A stretch of DNA of 64,000 bases from Orlajensenia leifsoniae (lineage in GTDB: Bacteria > Actinomycetota > Actinomycetes > Actinomycetales > Microbacteriaceae). Under the pieces are notes generated by a model. The model was not told the DNA's origin. It ran no database searches and saw only the letters and a list, made by a program, of their open reading frames with translations. Both the position numbers and the translations under genes were made by a program. Below, in pieces: positions 27,713 to 35,994 of the stretch. The stretch covers positions 1-64,000 of the forward strand of contig NZ_SPQZ01000009.1 in the NCBI RefSeq assembly GCF_004570845.1, read 5' to 3'. Within the stretch, counting starts at the first letter, position 1. Every line of letters starts with the position of its first letter.

Positions 27713-28238
27713 CCGGCTCGGCGTTCATGGTCTCGTCGTCGCGGTCGTCCGAGCGCTCGTCGAGCTGCTCGAGCAGCACGCGGAGTTCGGAGCGGATGAA
27801 GTCCTTCGACGCCATGTCGCGCATGGCGAGCCTCAGGGCGACCACCTCGCGGGCGAGGTACTCGGTGTCGGCGAGGTTGCGCTCGGACCGCTGACGGTCC
27901 TGCTCGATCTGCACACGGTCGCGGTCGTCCTGGCGGTTCTGCGCCAGCAGGATGAGGGGAGCGGCGTACGAGGCCTGCAGTGAGAGCACGAGCGTCAGGG
28001 CGATGAAGCCGAGCGAGATGGAGTCGAAGCGCCAGGCCTCAGGGGCGAGCGTGTTCCACGCCATCCAGGCGATGACGAAGAGGGAGAGTCCGAGGAGGAA
28101 CCAGGGAGTGCCCATGCCGCGGGCGACGCCCTCGGTGAAGCGCCCGAAGCGGTCCTTGGAGGCGCGGTTGCGCTTCGCAGAGTTGCGCAGGCCCTTCGGG
28201 GCGTCGAGACGCTGGTCGGATCGGTTAGCGCGTGCCAT
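27702..28238 (-). CDS. DUF1003 membrane protein
   Basis: 178 residues. A basic N-terminus (LRNSAKRNR) is followed by two membrane helices (about 45-65 and 75-100, including [17 protein letters not shown]) and a long charged coiled-coil region (about 100-160) rich in Arg/Asp/Glu. This is the DUF1003 pattern; the function is unknown. It overlaps both the MgtE-like gene upstream (14 nt) and mrp downstream (11 nt), so it is tightly coupled in the operon. Confidence 0.88.
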   Translation of the reverse strand: MARANRSDQRLDAPKGLRNSAKRNRASKDRFGRFTEGVARGMGTPWFLLGLSLFVIAWMAWNTLAPEAWRFDSISLGFIALTLVLSLQASYAAPLILLAQNRQDDRDRVQIEQDRQRSERNLADTEYLAREVVALRLAMRDMASKDFIRSELRVLLEQLDERSDDRDDETMNAEPDAR

Positions 28239-29571
28239 TGGCGTTCCTCCTTCCGTTCTTCTGAGGCTGGCCCTGGATCGGGATGCTGCCTGTCTTCAGC
28301 TGCGCTCGGGCGGCCGCGCGTCTCGAGACGTGGTCGTCGTCGGCGTGAGACCGCCAGTCGTCAGGGAGCAGGTAGTCGAGGATGTCGTCAATGGTCACCA
28401 CCCCGACGAGGCGATGGCTGTCGTCGACAACCGGAACCGACACGAGGTTGTAGCTCGCCAGGATGCGCGAGACTTCCGCGGCGGATGCGTCGACGGTGAC
28501 GGGGTCGAGACCCTGGTCGAGCAGCGTGCCGAGGCGTTCGTGCGGCGGATAGCGCAGCATCCGTTGGAAGTGCACCATGCCGAGGAAGCGGCCCGTCGGA
28601 GGCTCGAACGGCGGCAGCGTCACGCAGACGGCAGCGCCGATGGCCGGAGCGAGTTCGTGGCGACGGATGAGCGCGAGCCCCTCCGCCACGGTCGCATCGG
28701 CCGACACGATGATCGGCTCGGTGGTCATGAGGCCACCCGCCGTGTCGGGCGCGTAGCTCAGCAGCATGCGCACGTCGTCGGCCTCTTCGGGCTCCATGAG
28801 CTCGAGCAGGTGCTCGCCGCGCTCCTCCGGCAGCTGCGCGATGAGGTCTGCCGCGTCGTCGGGCTGCATCTGGTCGAGCACGTCGGCGGCGCGGTCGTCG
28901 TCGAGGCGGCCGATGATCTCGACCTGGTCGCTCTCGGGCATCTCCTCGAGGACGTCGGCGAGCCTGCCGTCGGAGAGCTCCTCGGCGACCTCGTGGCGGC
29001 GTTCCTGCGGAAGGTCGAGCAGGGTGTTCGCGAGGTCGGCCGGCTTCATCTCGGAGTACGTGGCGATGAGCTGCTCGGCGGACTGCGCCTCGCCGACGAC
29101 GGCGCTCTCGCGCACCTCGCGCCAGCTGACGAACGCGGTGGTGCCCTTGGCGAAGGGGGAGCCGCCGCTCTTGGGGCGGCGCACGAAGAGCTGACTGACC
29201 TGCCACTCGTTCGGAGCCGCCTCCTCGATGGCCACGTCCTCGACGATCGCCTCGCCCGAACCGTCGGCGAACAGCACGCGACGGCCGAGCATCTCGGCGA
29301 TCACGCGCACCTCGCCACCGCGCTGTTCGAAGCGGCGCACGTTGATGAGTCCGGTGGTGATGATCTGGCCGGCGCTGATGCTGGTGACGCGGCCGATGGA
29401 GACGAAGACGCGGCGCTTGCCCGGGATCTCGACGATCAGGCCGACGACGGTGGGGGCATCGGCCCGTCGATAGACCACGAGGACGTCGCGAACCTTGCCG
29501 ACCCTGTCGCCTGCGGGGTCGAAGACGGCGCACCCGGCGAGCCGGGCGACGAACACTCTCGTGGCACTCAC
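28225..29571 (-). CDS. Soluble MgtE-N/CBS-domain protein with N-terminal PRC-like region
   Basis: 448 residues, no membrane helix. The N-terminal 150 residues contain two PRC-barrel-like segments (GDRVGKVRDVLVVYR, GRVTSISAGQIITTG). Residues about 190-300 carry repeated helices of the MgtE_N type (DLPQERRHEVAEELSDGRLA, MPESDQVEIIGRLDDDRAAD). The C-terminal part holds two CBS motifs ending VPVVDDSHRLVGVVTIDDIL. The Mg2+-sensing part of MgtE is present but the channel is missing, so this is probably a sensor or regulator. First gene of the operon; GTG start. Confidence 0.85.
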   Translation of the reverse strand: MSATRVFVARLAGCAVFDPAGDRVGKVRDVLVVYRRADAPTVVGLIVEIPGKRRVFVSIGRVTSISAGQIITTGLINVRRFEQRGGEVRVIAEMLGRRVLFADGSGEAIVEDVAIEEAAPNEWQVSQLFVRRPKSGGSPFAKGTTAFVSWREVRESAVVGEAQSAEQLIATYSEMKPADLANTLLDLPQERRHEVAEELSDGRLADVLEEMPESDQVEIIGRLDDDRAADVLDQMQPDDAADLIAQLPEERGEHLLELMEPEEADDVRMLLSYAPDTAGGLMTTEPIIVSADATVAEGLALIRRHELAPAIGAAVCVTLPPFEPPTGRFLGMVHFQRMLRYPPHERLGTLLDQGLDPVTVDASAAEVSRILASYNLVSVPVVDDSHRLVGVVTIDDILDYLLPDDWRSHADDDHVSRRAAARAQLKTGSIPIQGQPQKNGRRNANGTR

Positions 29572-29577
29572 GAGACA

Positions 29578-29583
29578 AATCTA
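29578..29583 (-). promoter_or_regulatory. -10 hexamer of the MgtE-N/CBS operon, leaderless layout
   Basis: TAGATT on the minus strand ends six bases before the GTG start at 29571. This would be the promoter of the four-gene operon. Confidence 0.5.
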
Positions 29584-29651
29584 TGCCCTCGAGCCCTCCT
29601 CGGCCGCCGCCGCTCTCGTTCGTGCTCCCGGCTCGCCGTCGTGACGCGTGG

Positions 29652-29657
29652 GAGAAT
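29652..29657 (+). promoter_or_regulatory. Possible -10 hexamer of the stress-protein gene
   Basis: GAGAAT ends seven bases before the ATG at 29665. The first base deviates from TANNNT, so confidence is lower. Confidence 0.35.
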
Positions 29658-29664
29658 CGAGAGC

Positions 29665-30255
29665 ATGAGCAACCAGAACCCCTTCGCTGGTCGCCGACCG
29701 GCCGCGTCGCCCGTGCTGCCGCGCGGCGAGATCGTGGCGACGTACGACACCTACGCCGAGGCCCAGAACGCCGTCGCCGTGCTGGCGCGCGCCGACTTCC
29801 CGGTGAAGTCCCTCTCCATCGTCGGGAACGACCTGAAGACGGTCGAGAACGTCACCGGACGCATGACGTACGCGCGAGCGGCGCTCGCAGGAGCGGCATC
29901 CGGAGCCTGGCTCGGCGTGTTCTTCGGTCTCCTGATGTTCATCTTCGTGGCGACCGGCGTCAACCTCGCGCTGGTGGTGGCCGCGGTGCTCATCGGCGCC
30001 GGATTCGGCATGCTGTTCGGCATCGTGACCTACAGCGTCAATCGCCGGCGCCGGGACTTCACCTCGACCATGCAGGTGATCGCCTCGAACTACCAGGTGA
30101 TCGTCGACGGCGAGCTGGTCAACCGTGCTCGCAACGTGCTCTCGGGGGCCGCGGATGCCGCAGCCACCGAAGCCGTCGTCGAGACGCAGCCCGAGCCGGG
30201 GTTCGGCGACCCCGTGCCGGTGGACCCGGGCGTGGACGAGCCGCGCCCGACCTGA
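29665..30255 (+). CDS. General-stress-protein-17M-like membrane protein
   Basis: 196 residues from the ATG at 29665. The N-terminal 80 residues (EIVATYDTYAEAQNAVAVLA, FPVKSLSIVGNDL) match the YflT/general stress protein 17M domain. Two membrane helices follow (about 73-95 and 99-122, with Gly-zipper-like GAGFGMLFG) and then a short acidic Pro-rich tail. Function unknown. I recall the same neighbour next to the MgtE-like gene in mycobacteria. Its stop codon lies in a 20-bp tandem repeat. Confidence 0.82.
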   Translation: MSNQNPFAGRRPAASPVLPRGEIVATYDTYAEAQNAVAVLARADFPVKSLSIVGNDLKTVENVTGRMTYARAALAGAASGAWLGVFFGLLMFIFVATGVNLALVVAAVLIGAGFGMLFGIVTYSVNRRRRDFTSTMQVIASNYQVIVDGELVNRARNVLSGAADAAATEAVVETQPEPGFGDPVPVDPGVDEPRPT

Positions 30256-30302
30256 TCCAGCAGCGCCCGAGCTGACTCAGTGGCGCCCGGCCTGATTCAG
30301 CC
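30243..30302. repeat. Three 20-bp tandem repeats spanning two convergent stop codons
   Basis: Units at 30243-30262, 30263-30282 and 30283-30302 begin GCGCCCGACCTGATCCAGCA, GCGCCCGAGCTGACTCAGTG and GCGCCCGGCCTGATTCAGCC. The first unit contains the TGA of the stress protein; the third contains the TCA that is the pepP stop on the minus strand. Every unit carries a TGA on the plus strand. Confidence 0.85.
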
Positions 30303-31883
30303 GCGCTTGGCCGCCATCCACGCCTCGACCTCGTCGGCCGTGCGCGGGATGCCCGCCGAGAGGTTCTCGGCGCCGTCCGCCGTGACCAGGATGTCGTCCT
30401 CGATGCGCACGCCGATGCCGCGGAACTCGGCCGGAACGGTGAGGTCGTCGGTCTGGAAGTAGAGGCCGGGTTCGATCGTGAAGACCATGCCCTCCTCGAC
30501 CACGCCGTCCTTGTACATCTCACGTCGGGCCTGTGCGCAGTCGTGCACGTCGATGCCGAGGTGGTGGCTGGTGCCGTGGACCATGTACCGGCGGTGGTGC
30601 TCGTTGTCGGGCTTCAGCGCCTCCTCGGCGCTCACGGGCAGGAAGCCCCACTCGGCGGTGCGCTTGGCGATGACCTCCATGGCCGCGGCGTGCACGTCAC
30701 GGAAGATGATGCCGGGGCGCACGATGGCGAAGGCGGCATCCGCTGCCTCGCGCACGGCCTCGTAGACGAGGCGCTGCTCGGCGCTGAACTCGCCGCTGAT
30801 CGGCAGGGTGCGGGTGATGTCGGCGGTGTAGAGGCTGTCGACCTCGACGCCGGCGTCGAGGAGGATGAGTTCGCCCGGCTTCACGGCGCCGTCGTTGCGG
30901 GTCCAGTGCAGGATCGTCGCGTGGGCTCCGGATGCCGCGATCGTGTCGTAGCCGACGGTGTTGCCGTCGAGCCGTGCCCGGGTGTTGAAGACTCCCTCGA
31001 CGATGCGCTCGCCGCGCTGTACCGAGGTGGCGCGCTCGAGCTCGCCCAGCACGTCCTCGAAGCCGCGCTGCGTGGCATCGACGGCGAGGCGCATCTGCTC
31101 GATCTCGTAGGAGTCCTTCACGAGCCGCATCTCGCTGAGCACCTCGGCGAGCTTGGCGTCGGGAGCGTGCTCGGAGCCGACCTCGATGCTGAACGCGCTG
31201 TCCGAGGCGTTCGTGGAGAGAGCCTGCTCCGCGGCGAAGCGCAGACGTGCGTCGTCCACGTGCTCTGCGATGGCGGCATCCGCCTCGCGCACCACGAGGG
31301 TGGCGGTGTCGACCGAACGGATGACGGCGTCGAAGGCCGCGATGCCGCTCGTGCTCACGGCGAGGTCGCCGGAGACCTGGGCGAGGGAGGGGCGGGGGCC
31401 GATCCAGAACTCGCCGATCTCGGGGTTCGCGTAGAACTCGTCGGAGTCGCGCCCGGCGCGCTCCCGGAAGTAGAGGGTGACGTCGTGTCCGTCGGAGATG
31501 GGCTCGAAGACCAGCACGGCGCCGGGCTCGGAGTCGGAGCCCCAGCCGGTGAGGTAGGAGAAGGCCGAGTGCGCCCGGAAGGCGTAGTCGGTGTCGTTCG
31601 AGCGCTGCTTGGGGCTGCCGGCCGGAATGATCAGGCGCTGCCCGGGGAAGGCGGCCGAGACGCGCGCACGGCGTTCTGCAGCGAAGGAGGCCTGTTCGCG
31701 CGCCGGCGGCACCGACTCGACGCGTTCGGCCCACTGGCCGCCGATGTACGCCTTGAATCCCTCGGAACCCGGCGTCGTCGACCGGTTCGACGTGGCGCGG
31801 GGCGTTTCGGTGGTCGCGTCGGGTGTCTCGGCGAGGCCGGTCTCGGGGCGGGCGGATACAGAGGTGTCGGTGCTCGTGGCCAT
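30297..31883 (-). CDS. pepP: Xaa-Pro aminopeptidase PepP
   Basis: 528 residues from the ATG at 31883; the in-frame extension further upstream overlaps the next gene and is rejected. An N-terminal Thr/Ala-rich tail (about 1-40) is followed by the aminopeptidase P N-domain and the pita-bread M24 domain. Metal ligands are visible in order: DAGVEVDSLYTADITRTLP (two Asp), MVHGTSHHLGIDVHD (His), FTIEPGLYF (Glu) and GVRIEDDILVT (Glu). It removes N-terminal residues preceding proline in the cytoplasm. Monocistronic, with a GAGAAT hexamer six bases before the start. Confidence 0.93.
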   Translation of the reverse strand: MATSTDTSVSARPETGLAETPDATTETPRATSNRSTTPGSEGFKAYIGGQWAERVESVPPAREQASFAAERRARVSAAFPGQRLIIPAGSPKQRSNDTDYAFRAHSAFSYLTGWGSDSEPGAVLVFEPISDGHDVTLYFRERAGRDSDEFYANPEIGEFWIGPRPSLAQVSGDLAVSTSGIAAFDAVIRSVDTATLVVREADAAIAEHVDDARLRFAAEQALSTNASDSAFSIEVGSEHAPDAKLAEVLSEMRLVKDSYEIEQMRLAVDATQRGFEDVLGELERATSVQRGERIVEGVFNTRARLDGNTVGYDTIAASGAHATILHWTRNDGAVKPGELILLDAGVEVDSLYTADITRTLPISGEFSAEQRLVYEAVREAADAAFAIVRPGIIFRDVHAAAMEVIAKRTAEWGFLPVSAEEALKPDNEHHRRYMVHGTSHHLGIDVHDCAQARREMYKDGVVEEGMVFTIEPGLYFQTDDLTVPAEFRGIGVRIEDDILVTADGAENLSAGIPRTADEVEAWMAAKRG

Positions 31884-31889
31884 GCGTCC

Positions 31890-31895
31890 ATTCTC
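31890..31895 (-). promoter_or_regulatory. -10 hexamer of pepP, leaderless layout
   Basis: GAGAAT on the minus strand ends six bases before the pepP ATG. There is no ribosome site in the gap. Confidence 0.4.
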
Positions 31896-31945
31896 GCACC
31901 GCTCGCTGGGCGCGTGGGGAGGGGAACCCGCTGGCGCTGTCCTGC

Positions 31946-32977
31946 TCAGGAGCGGGTGAGCGTCGACACGACCGGCCTGTGGTCGCTGCCCAGCGCATCG
32001 AGGCTCGTGATCACCTCGAAGGAGGTCGCCGTCCATCCCGAGGTCGCCATGATGTGGTCGATGGGTGCGCCGAGGGGCATGGGGATCTCGCTCGGCCAGG
32101 TGCCGAGGGCGGCGGCACTGTTCGCGGCGGCGGCGTCCTGGCAGGCGCCGAGCTCGCCGCCATCCGTTCCCCGTCCGATCATGTGGTCGAGGGTGGCGTT
32201 GAAGTCTCCGGCCATGATCACGTCGCTGCCGGAGGCGCACTGGGCCGCAAGCCAGTCGAGGTCGCTGCGCCAATTCGTCATCTCGCCGCGCAGGGGCGAG
32301 ACGGCGTGCACGGCCACGATCGTCGGGCCCTCGCCTGAGTCTGGCGTGGCGACCACCGTCGGCGACACGTTGGTGTTTCCGGGCGGACCGGTGCCGCCGG
32401 CCGACTCGACCGTGTACTCGCCGAGGTCGGGGCTGATGAGCACCGCGGTCGAGCGGGCCTCGTAGATCTCGCTGAATGACAGGCCGAGCGCCCACATCGG
32501 GCTGCCACCTGCGCGCATGAGTTCGGCGACCTCGGTGGCGAAGGCGTCGGTCGTCTCCGGAAGCGACACGATGTCGGCGCCATGATCGAGGGCGAGCTTG
32601 GCCACCTGGTCGGCGCCCGGGGATCCGCCGAGGGTGTTCCAGCTGAGCACGGTGACGGTGTCGGCCGACGACGCTTGGGCGGCGGATGCCGGCTGCTGGG
32701 CGAAGCCGCGCGCACCGAGGATGCCGGCATTCGCGATGGCGAAGGCCAGCAGCACGACGCCGAGCAGCACGGCCGTGCGGCGGAGCACAGGCACCAGGGC
32801 CAACAGGGCCAGGACGACCACGGCGCCGATCGCGCCGATGGCCATCAGGGCTCGGAAGGCGATGAGCTGGGCGATGACGAGCTGATCCTGCAGGCCGAAC
32901 AGTGCCGGCCACACCAGCACGAGAGCCACGAGGGCTGCGACGAAGGCGACGACGGGGGCGACGAGACGGGCGACCAT
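31946..32977 (-). CDS. Membrane-anchored endonuclease/exonuclease/phosphatase-family protein
   Basis: 343 residues. Three N-terminal membrane helices (about 5-28, 36-60, 66-88) are followed by an EEP-fold domain. Catalytic landmarks are VLSWNTLGG (Asn), VSLPETTD (Glu), MAGDFNATLDH (Asp-Asn pair) and LGSDHRPVVSTL (Asp-His). The topology places the domain outside the membrane, as in several actinobacterial EEP proteins. Likely a phosphodiesterase acting on an envelope lipid or nucleic acid; the substrate is not known. A TAGGGT lies nine bases before the ATG. Confidence 0.85.
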   Translation of the reverse strand: MVARLVAPVVAFVAALVALVLVWPALFGLQDQLVIAQLIAFRALMAIGAIGAVVVLALLALVPVLRRTAVLLGVVLLAFAIANAGILGARGFAQQPASAAQASSADTVTVLSWNTLGGSPGADQVAKLALDHGADIVSLPETTDAFATEVAELMRAGGSPMWALGLSFSEIYEARSTAVLISPDLGEYTVESAGGTGPPGNTNVSPTVVATPDSGEGPTIVAVHAVSPLRGEMTNWRSDLDWLAAQCASGSDVIMAGDFNATLDHMIGRGTDGGELGACQDAAAANSAAALGTWPSEIPMPLGAPIDHIMATSGWTATSFEVITSLDALGSDHRPVVSTLTRS

Positions 32978-33053
32978 GGCCAGCTCACCCTAGGCGAGAA
33001 GGCTGGACGGATGCCTCAGCCACGCGCGAGCGGGTGGCAGGCCTGCTGCGGCC

Positions 33054-33563
33054 CTACCCGTCCCGAGTGGCCGCTACCCATTCACCGTCACGGCGCTCGA
33101 GTCGCAGTGAGCGGCGTCCGAACGGATCGGGGGCGATCACCGCGTAGCCGGCCCAGATCTCCATTGCCTGAGGGATGCAGCTGATGACGACGTAGTCGCG
33201 GCCGGGGCCATCCGGCCAGAAAGCAGTCCACAGTGGCTTGAACCTGGGCCGCGCCGTCTGCGGCTCGATGCTGGCCGAGCATTCGATGCTCACGCAGGAC
33301 CTGCGTCGGTTGTCTTGGTAGACGAGCAGGCACGTCCCATCCTCTCGAATGTCGTTTACCTTCCGGCTGCTCGGGTCGGTTCCGAATCTCACGATCCCGT
33401 GGCGGTCGGGACGGAACGGCTCGACGACCCGCGCACTGCTGATCCCGCCTGACACTGTCACCACGATGCAATATCGCCGTCGGCGGATGCTCCTCATCGC
33501 CCAGGCGTACACCTCGGTAACGTCAGTCAATCGCCGACCACTCGCCCAGCGCCGATATGCCAT
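33054..33563 (-). CDS. Pyridoxamine-5-phosphate-oxidase-fold (general stress protein 26-like) protein
   Basis: 169 residues if started at the ATG at 33563. No start has a convincing ribosome site, so the N-terminus is uncertain (33632 and 33497 are alternatives). The split-barrel pattern is visible: RYCIVVTVSGGISSARVVEPF, GIVRFGTDPSSRKVNDI, TCLLVYQDNRRRSCVSIE, then a C-terminal WAGYAVIAPDPFG. Such proteins bind FMN, heme or F420 and are often stress-related. It shares a 127-nt divergent region with the immunity-like gene. Confidence 0.7.
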   Translation of the reverse strand: MAYRRWASGRRLTDVTEVYAWAMRSIRRRRYCIVVTVSGGISSARVVEPFRPDRHGIVRFGTDPSSRKVNDIREDGTCLLVYQDNRRRSCVSIECSASIEPQTARPRFKPLWTAFWPDGPGRDYVVISCIPQAMEIWAGYAVIAPDPFGRRSLRLERRDGEWVAATRDG

Positions 33564-33599
33564 ACCGAGTCGGCTTGCCGCACCGAGTCGGTTTGCCGC
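33564..33599. repeat. 18-bp tandem duplication at the start of the PNPOx-fold gene
   Basis: ACCGAGTCGGCTTGCCGC at 33564-33581 is repeated at 33582-33599 with one mismatch. It abuts the chosen ATG; 18 bp keeps frame, so it could also encode a repeated hexapeptide if translation starts further upstream. Confidence 0.75.
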
Positions 33600-33690
33600 A
33601 CTCGCGGCGCCACCGGCATCCCCATCGCCCATGAGGCACACGTTAGGCGGTGGAGGGATGCCTGTCACGGCCGTATGGGAATGTAGAGGC

Positions 33691-34227
33691 ATGATTTCGC
33701 CGCAATCTCTGAGTGAAGCCGACCGTCGGCTCGTCGCGAGGTGGGCAGCGGACTGTGCGGAACGGGTTCTCGCCATCTTCGAGAGCGAGGCTCCCGCAGA
33801 CGACCGGCCCCGCGATGCCATCGCTCGCACGCGCGCCTTCGCTCGCGGTGAACTCGATGCCGCCGGTGAGATCACACGACGATTCGTCGCGGGTCGGGCT
33901 GCCACAGCGGCCACGGTGCCGGCGGCGGTGGCAGCGGCTCGCGCTGCAGCACAGGCTGCCGGCGTGGCTCACATGGGTGCGCACGCATTGGGCGCGGCTA
34001 CTTATGCCGCGAGAGCGGCCGGCCTGGCCGATTCGGATCAGGCGGCAGCGACCGCAGACGAGACACGCTGGCAGATTGCGCACATGAGCGATGCTGTCCG
34101 AGCTGCGCTCAAGAAGCTTCCCCCGCTGGGTGAGGACTCGGCAGGTCCGCTCGGCCCTGGACTGTTGGCCTCAGGAGATCTCGCTTCCAACATTCGGATG
34201 ATCCAAGACGAACTGGCACGCGACTGA
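33691..34227 (+). CDS. Imm-5-like putative immunity protein
   Basis: 178 residues. The body is Ala-rich and helical with the pattern DAIARTRAFARGELDA, then ARAAAQAAGVAHMGAHALGA and YAARAAGLAD. This pattern matches a family that databases call putative immunity protein (Imm-5-like), often mislabelled exonuclease SbcC. I make this call from memory of the pattern. No toxin gene is seen nearby. The start is the ATG at 33691; only a weak xAnnnT element (GAATGT) lies six bases before it. Confidence 0.6.
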   Translation: MISPQSLSEADRRLVARWAADCAERVLAIFESEAPADDRPRDAIARTRAFARGELDAAGEITRRFVAGRAATAATVPAAVAAARAAAQAAGVAHMGAHALGAATYAARAAGLADSDQAAATADETRWQIAHMSDAVRAALKKLPPLGEDSAGPLGPGLLASGDLASNIRMIQDELARD

Positions 34228-34244
34228 CCTGTTCGTGGATCGGC

Positions 34245-34634
34245 TCAACGGCCGAGGTCGTCGAACTCGCGCCGCAGGTACTTCGGCGCCTGCACGCGCC
34301 ACGCCTCCGTCACGAGCTCGGCGAGATGATCGTCGTCGATGCCGGCCATGCGGAACGCGACCTTCGGCTCTCCCCACGCGGTCGTCGTGCGCAGGAACAC
34401 ATCGGGTGCCATCTCGACGAGGGCGAGCGCGTCCAGGCTGTCGGCGACCTTCACCCCGACGACGAGCTCGGTCGCGATGATCTCTCGTATGTCTGTGGGG
34501 ATGCTCGGCCACGGATGGCACTCCCACGCGTACACCTTGCCGCGAACGAACCAGGCGGCGCCGCCCGTCGTCGTGCGCTCCTCGCTGCCGGGCAATCCGA
34601 TGGCTGTCCTGCGCAGGTCATGGAGGGTGGCCAT
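34245..34634 (-). CDS. MmcQ/YjbR-family protein
   Basis: 129 residues. Features of the YjbR/CyaY-like fold: a start LHDLRRTAIGLPGSEERTT, then GGAAWFVRGKVYAWECHPW, a middle strand DVFLRTTTAWGEPKVAFRM and the closing helix LVTEAWRVQAPKYLRREF. Family members may bind DNA, but the role is unknown. Convergent with the immunity-like gene (17 nt between stops). A TAGGTT hexamer lies six bases before its ATG. Confidence 0.8.
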   Translation of the reverse strand: MATLHDLRRTAIGLPGSEERTTTGGAAWFVRGKVYAWECHPWPSIPTDIREIIATELVVGVKVADSLDALALVEMAPDVFLRTTTAWGEPKVAFRMAGIDDDHLAELVTEAWRVQAPKYLRREFDDLGR

Positions 34635-34640
34635 GGTGTG

Positions 34641-34646
34641 AACCTA
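34641..34646 (-). promoter_or_regulatory. -10 hexamer of the YjbR-family gene, leaderless layout
   Basis: TAGGTT on the minus strand ends six bases before the ATG at 34634. Confidence 0.45.
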
Positions 34647-34702
34647 TACCGCGCTACCGACAGGGTCTCCGAGAGCGGGGCGGGTATCCCTGTCTCGAGA
34701 CA

Positions 34703-34930
34703 TCACGGGCAGACGCGGACCCTGCGTCCATCGAAGCTGACGACGTCTCCGAACTGGAGCTGGCGTCCGCGTCGGCGATCCACCTCGCCGTTCACAGCGA
34801 CATAGCCGTTGGCGATCGCTTCTTTCACGTCTCCTCCGGAGTCGAGGAGCCCGGCGAACTTCAGGAACTGTCCGAGGCGGATGACCTCACCGCCGATCGG
34901 GACGTCGTCGGGTGGGGCTGAATTCGTCAT
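34703..34930 (-). CDS. S4-domain RNA-binding protein (YbcJ/YaaA type)
   Basis: 75 residues. It has the complete S4 motif: IRLGQFLKFAGLLDSGGDVK, EAIANGYVAVNGEVDRRRGR, QLQFGDVVSFDG. Small S4 proteins of this type bind structured RNA, often on the ribosome. Leaderless layout (TAACAT six bases upstream), divergent from the PHP gene with 86 nt between starts. Confidence 0.88.
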   Translation of the reverse strand: MTNSAPPDDVPIGGEVIRLGQFLKFAGLLDSGGDVKEAIANGYVAVNGEVDRRRGRQLQFGDVVSFDGRRVRVCP

Positions 34931-34936
34931 CCCCGA

Positions 34937-34942
34937 ATGTTA
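34937..34942 (-). promoter_or_regulatory. -10 hexamer of the S4 gene, leaderless layout
   Basis: TAACAT on the minus strand ends six bases before the ATG at 34930. Confidence 0.5.
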
Positions 34943-35004
34943 GTCGGCTGGGTGCCGTGAGCCGGAGTTCGTGACCCGCGTCGGGCGAGGCGACGGCCCG
35001 GTCC

Positions 35005-35010
35005 TAGCAT
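35005..35010 (+). promoter_or_regulatory. -10 hexamer of the PHP gene, leaderless layout
   Basis: TAGCAT is followed by six G residues and then the ATG at 35017. Confidence 0.5.
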
Positions 35011-35016
35011 GGGGGG

Positions 35017-35892
35017 ATGCAGCTCTTCCGGGGTCCGATCGACCTGCACGCCCACTCGAGCGTGTCGGACGGAACCGAGTCGCCCACCCAGCTCGTGCGG
35101 CAGGCGGCCGAGGCCGGTCTCGGCACGGTGGCGATCACCGACCACGACGCGACGTCGGGATGGGCTGCAGCCTCCGATGAGGCCCGCCGGGTCGGCATCA
35201 CTCTCATCCCCGGGATGGAGCTGTCGACGCAGGTGCAGTTCTCCAGCGTGCACATGCTGGCCTACCTCTTCGATCCGGCGAACGAGGCCCTGCAGATCGA
35301 GACCGCGCGCATCCGTGCCGCCAGGCTCACGCGGGCCGAGGAGATCGTGCGGCGCATCTCCCGGGACTACGACCTCACCTGGGACGACGTCCTGGCTCAG
35401 ACCACCCCGAACGCCACCGTCGGACGACCGCACATCGCCGACGCCCTCGTGGCACGCGGGCATGCGCCGAACCGGTCGGATGCCTTCGCCGGCATCCTGC
35501 ACTGGCGACGCGGGTACTACCAGCCGCACTACGCGCCGGACCCCCGCGAAGGCGTGCGCCTGGTGCGCGAGGCCGGGGGAGTGCCCGTGCTCGCCCATCC
35601 CGGAACCCGAGGGGCGGAGGCCGTGATCCCGGCAGCACGGCTGCGGGTACTCGTCGACGACGGCCTGTTCGGCCTCGAGATCGACCACCGCGAGAACATG
35701 CCCGATGCGAAGGTGCGGCTGCGCGAGTTGGCCAAGCGGTTCGGCCTCGAGATCACCGGCTCGAGCGACTGGCACGGCTCGGGAAAGCCGAACATGCTCG
35801 GAGAGAACACGACGGCTCCCGAGGTGCTCGAGAAGCTCATCGCCGAGGCGACGGGGTGGGCGCCGGTGTATCCGGAATCCTCCGGTCGCTGA
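35017..35892 (+). CDS. PHP-domain metal-dependent phosphoesterase
   Basis: 291 residues. Metal-binding motifs: DLHAHSSVSDGTESP (H-x-H), ITDHDATSGW, PGMELSTQ, VPVLAHPGTRG and ITGSSDWHGSGKPNMLG (D-x-H). These match the TrpH/YciV group that cleaves 3',5'-bisphosphonucleotides or short RNA 5' ends. Cytoplasmic. The final Gly-Arg-stop (GGTCGCTGA) lies inside the first arm of an inverted pair of hairpin repeats, so the repeat supplies its stop codon. Confidence 0.9.
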   Translation: MQLFRGPIDLHAHSSVSDGTESPTQLVRQAAEAGLGTVAITDHDATSGWAAASDEARRVGITLIPGMELSTQVQFSSVHMLAYLFDPANEALQIETARIRAARLTRAEEIVRRISRDYDLTWDDVLAQTTPNATVGRPHIADALVARGHAPNRSDAFAGILHWRRGYYQPHYAPDPREGVRLVREAGGVPVLAHPGTRGAEAVIPAARLRVLVDDGLFGLEIDHRENMPDAKVRLRELAKRFGLEITGSSDWHGSGKPNMLGENTTAPEVLEKLIAEATGWAPVYPESSGR

Positions 35893-35966
35893 GGCCCGCG
35901 CGCAGCGCGCGGCCGAAGCGTCCCACCCGGCGCGCTTCGGCCGCGGACGTCGTCCGGGCCTCAGCG
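35887..35966. repeat. Inverted pair of 34-nt hairpin repeats (copies B1 and B2)
   Basis: Left unit 35887-35920 (CGCTGAGGCC, inner arm CGCGC, loop GCA, arm GCGCG, CGGCCGAAGCG). Right unit 35933-35966 is the reverse complement of a unit with arms CGGAC/GTCCG and loop GAC. Each unit folds alone, and the two can also pair as one long hairpin with a 12-nt loop. It lies between the stops of the PHP gene and the DEAD-box helicase and probably acts as a bidirectional terminator. Confidence 0.8.
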
Positions 35967-35994
35967 AGCGGCGGGGTGGAAGCGGGTGTGACCG

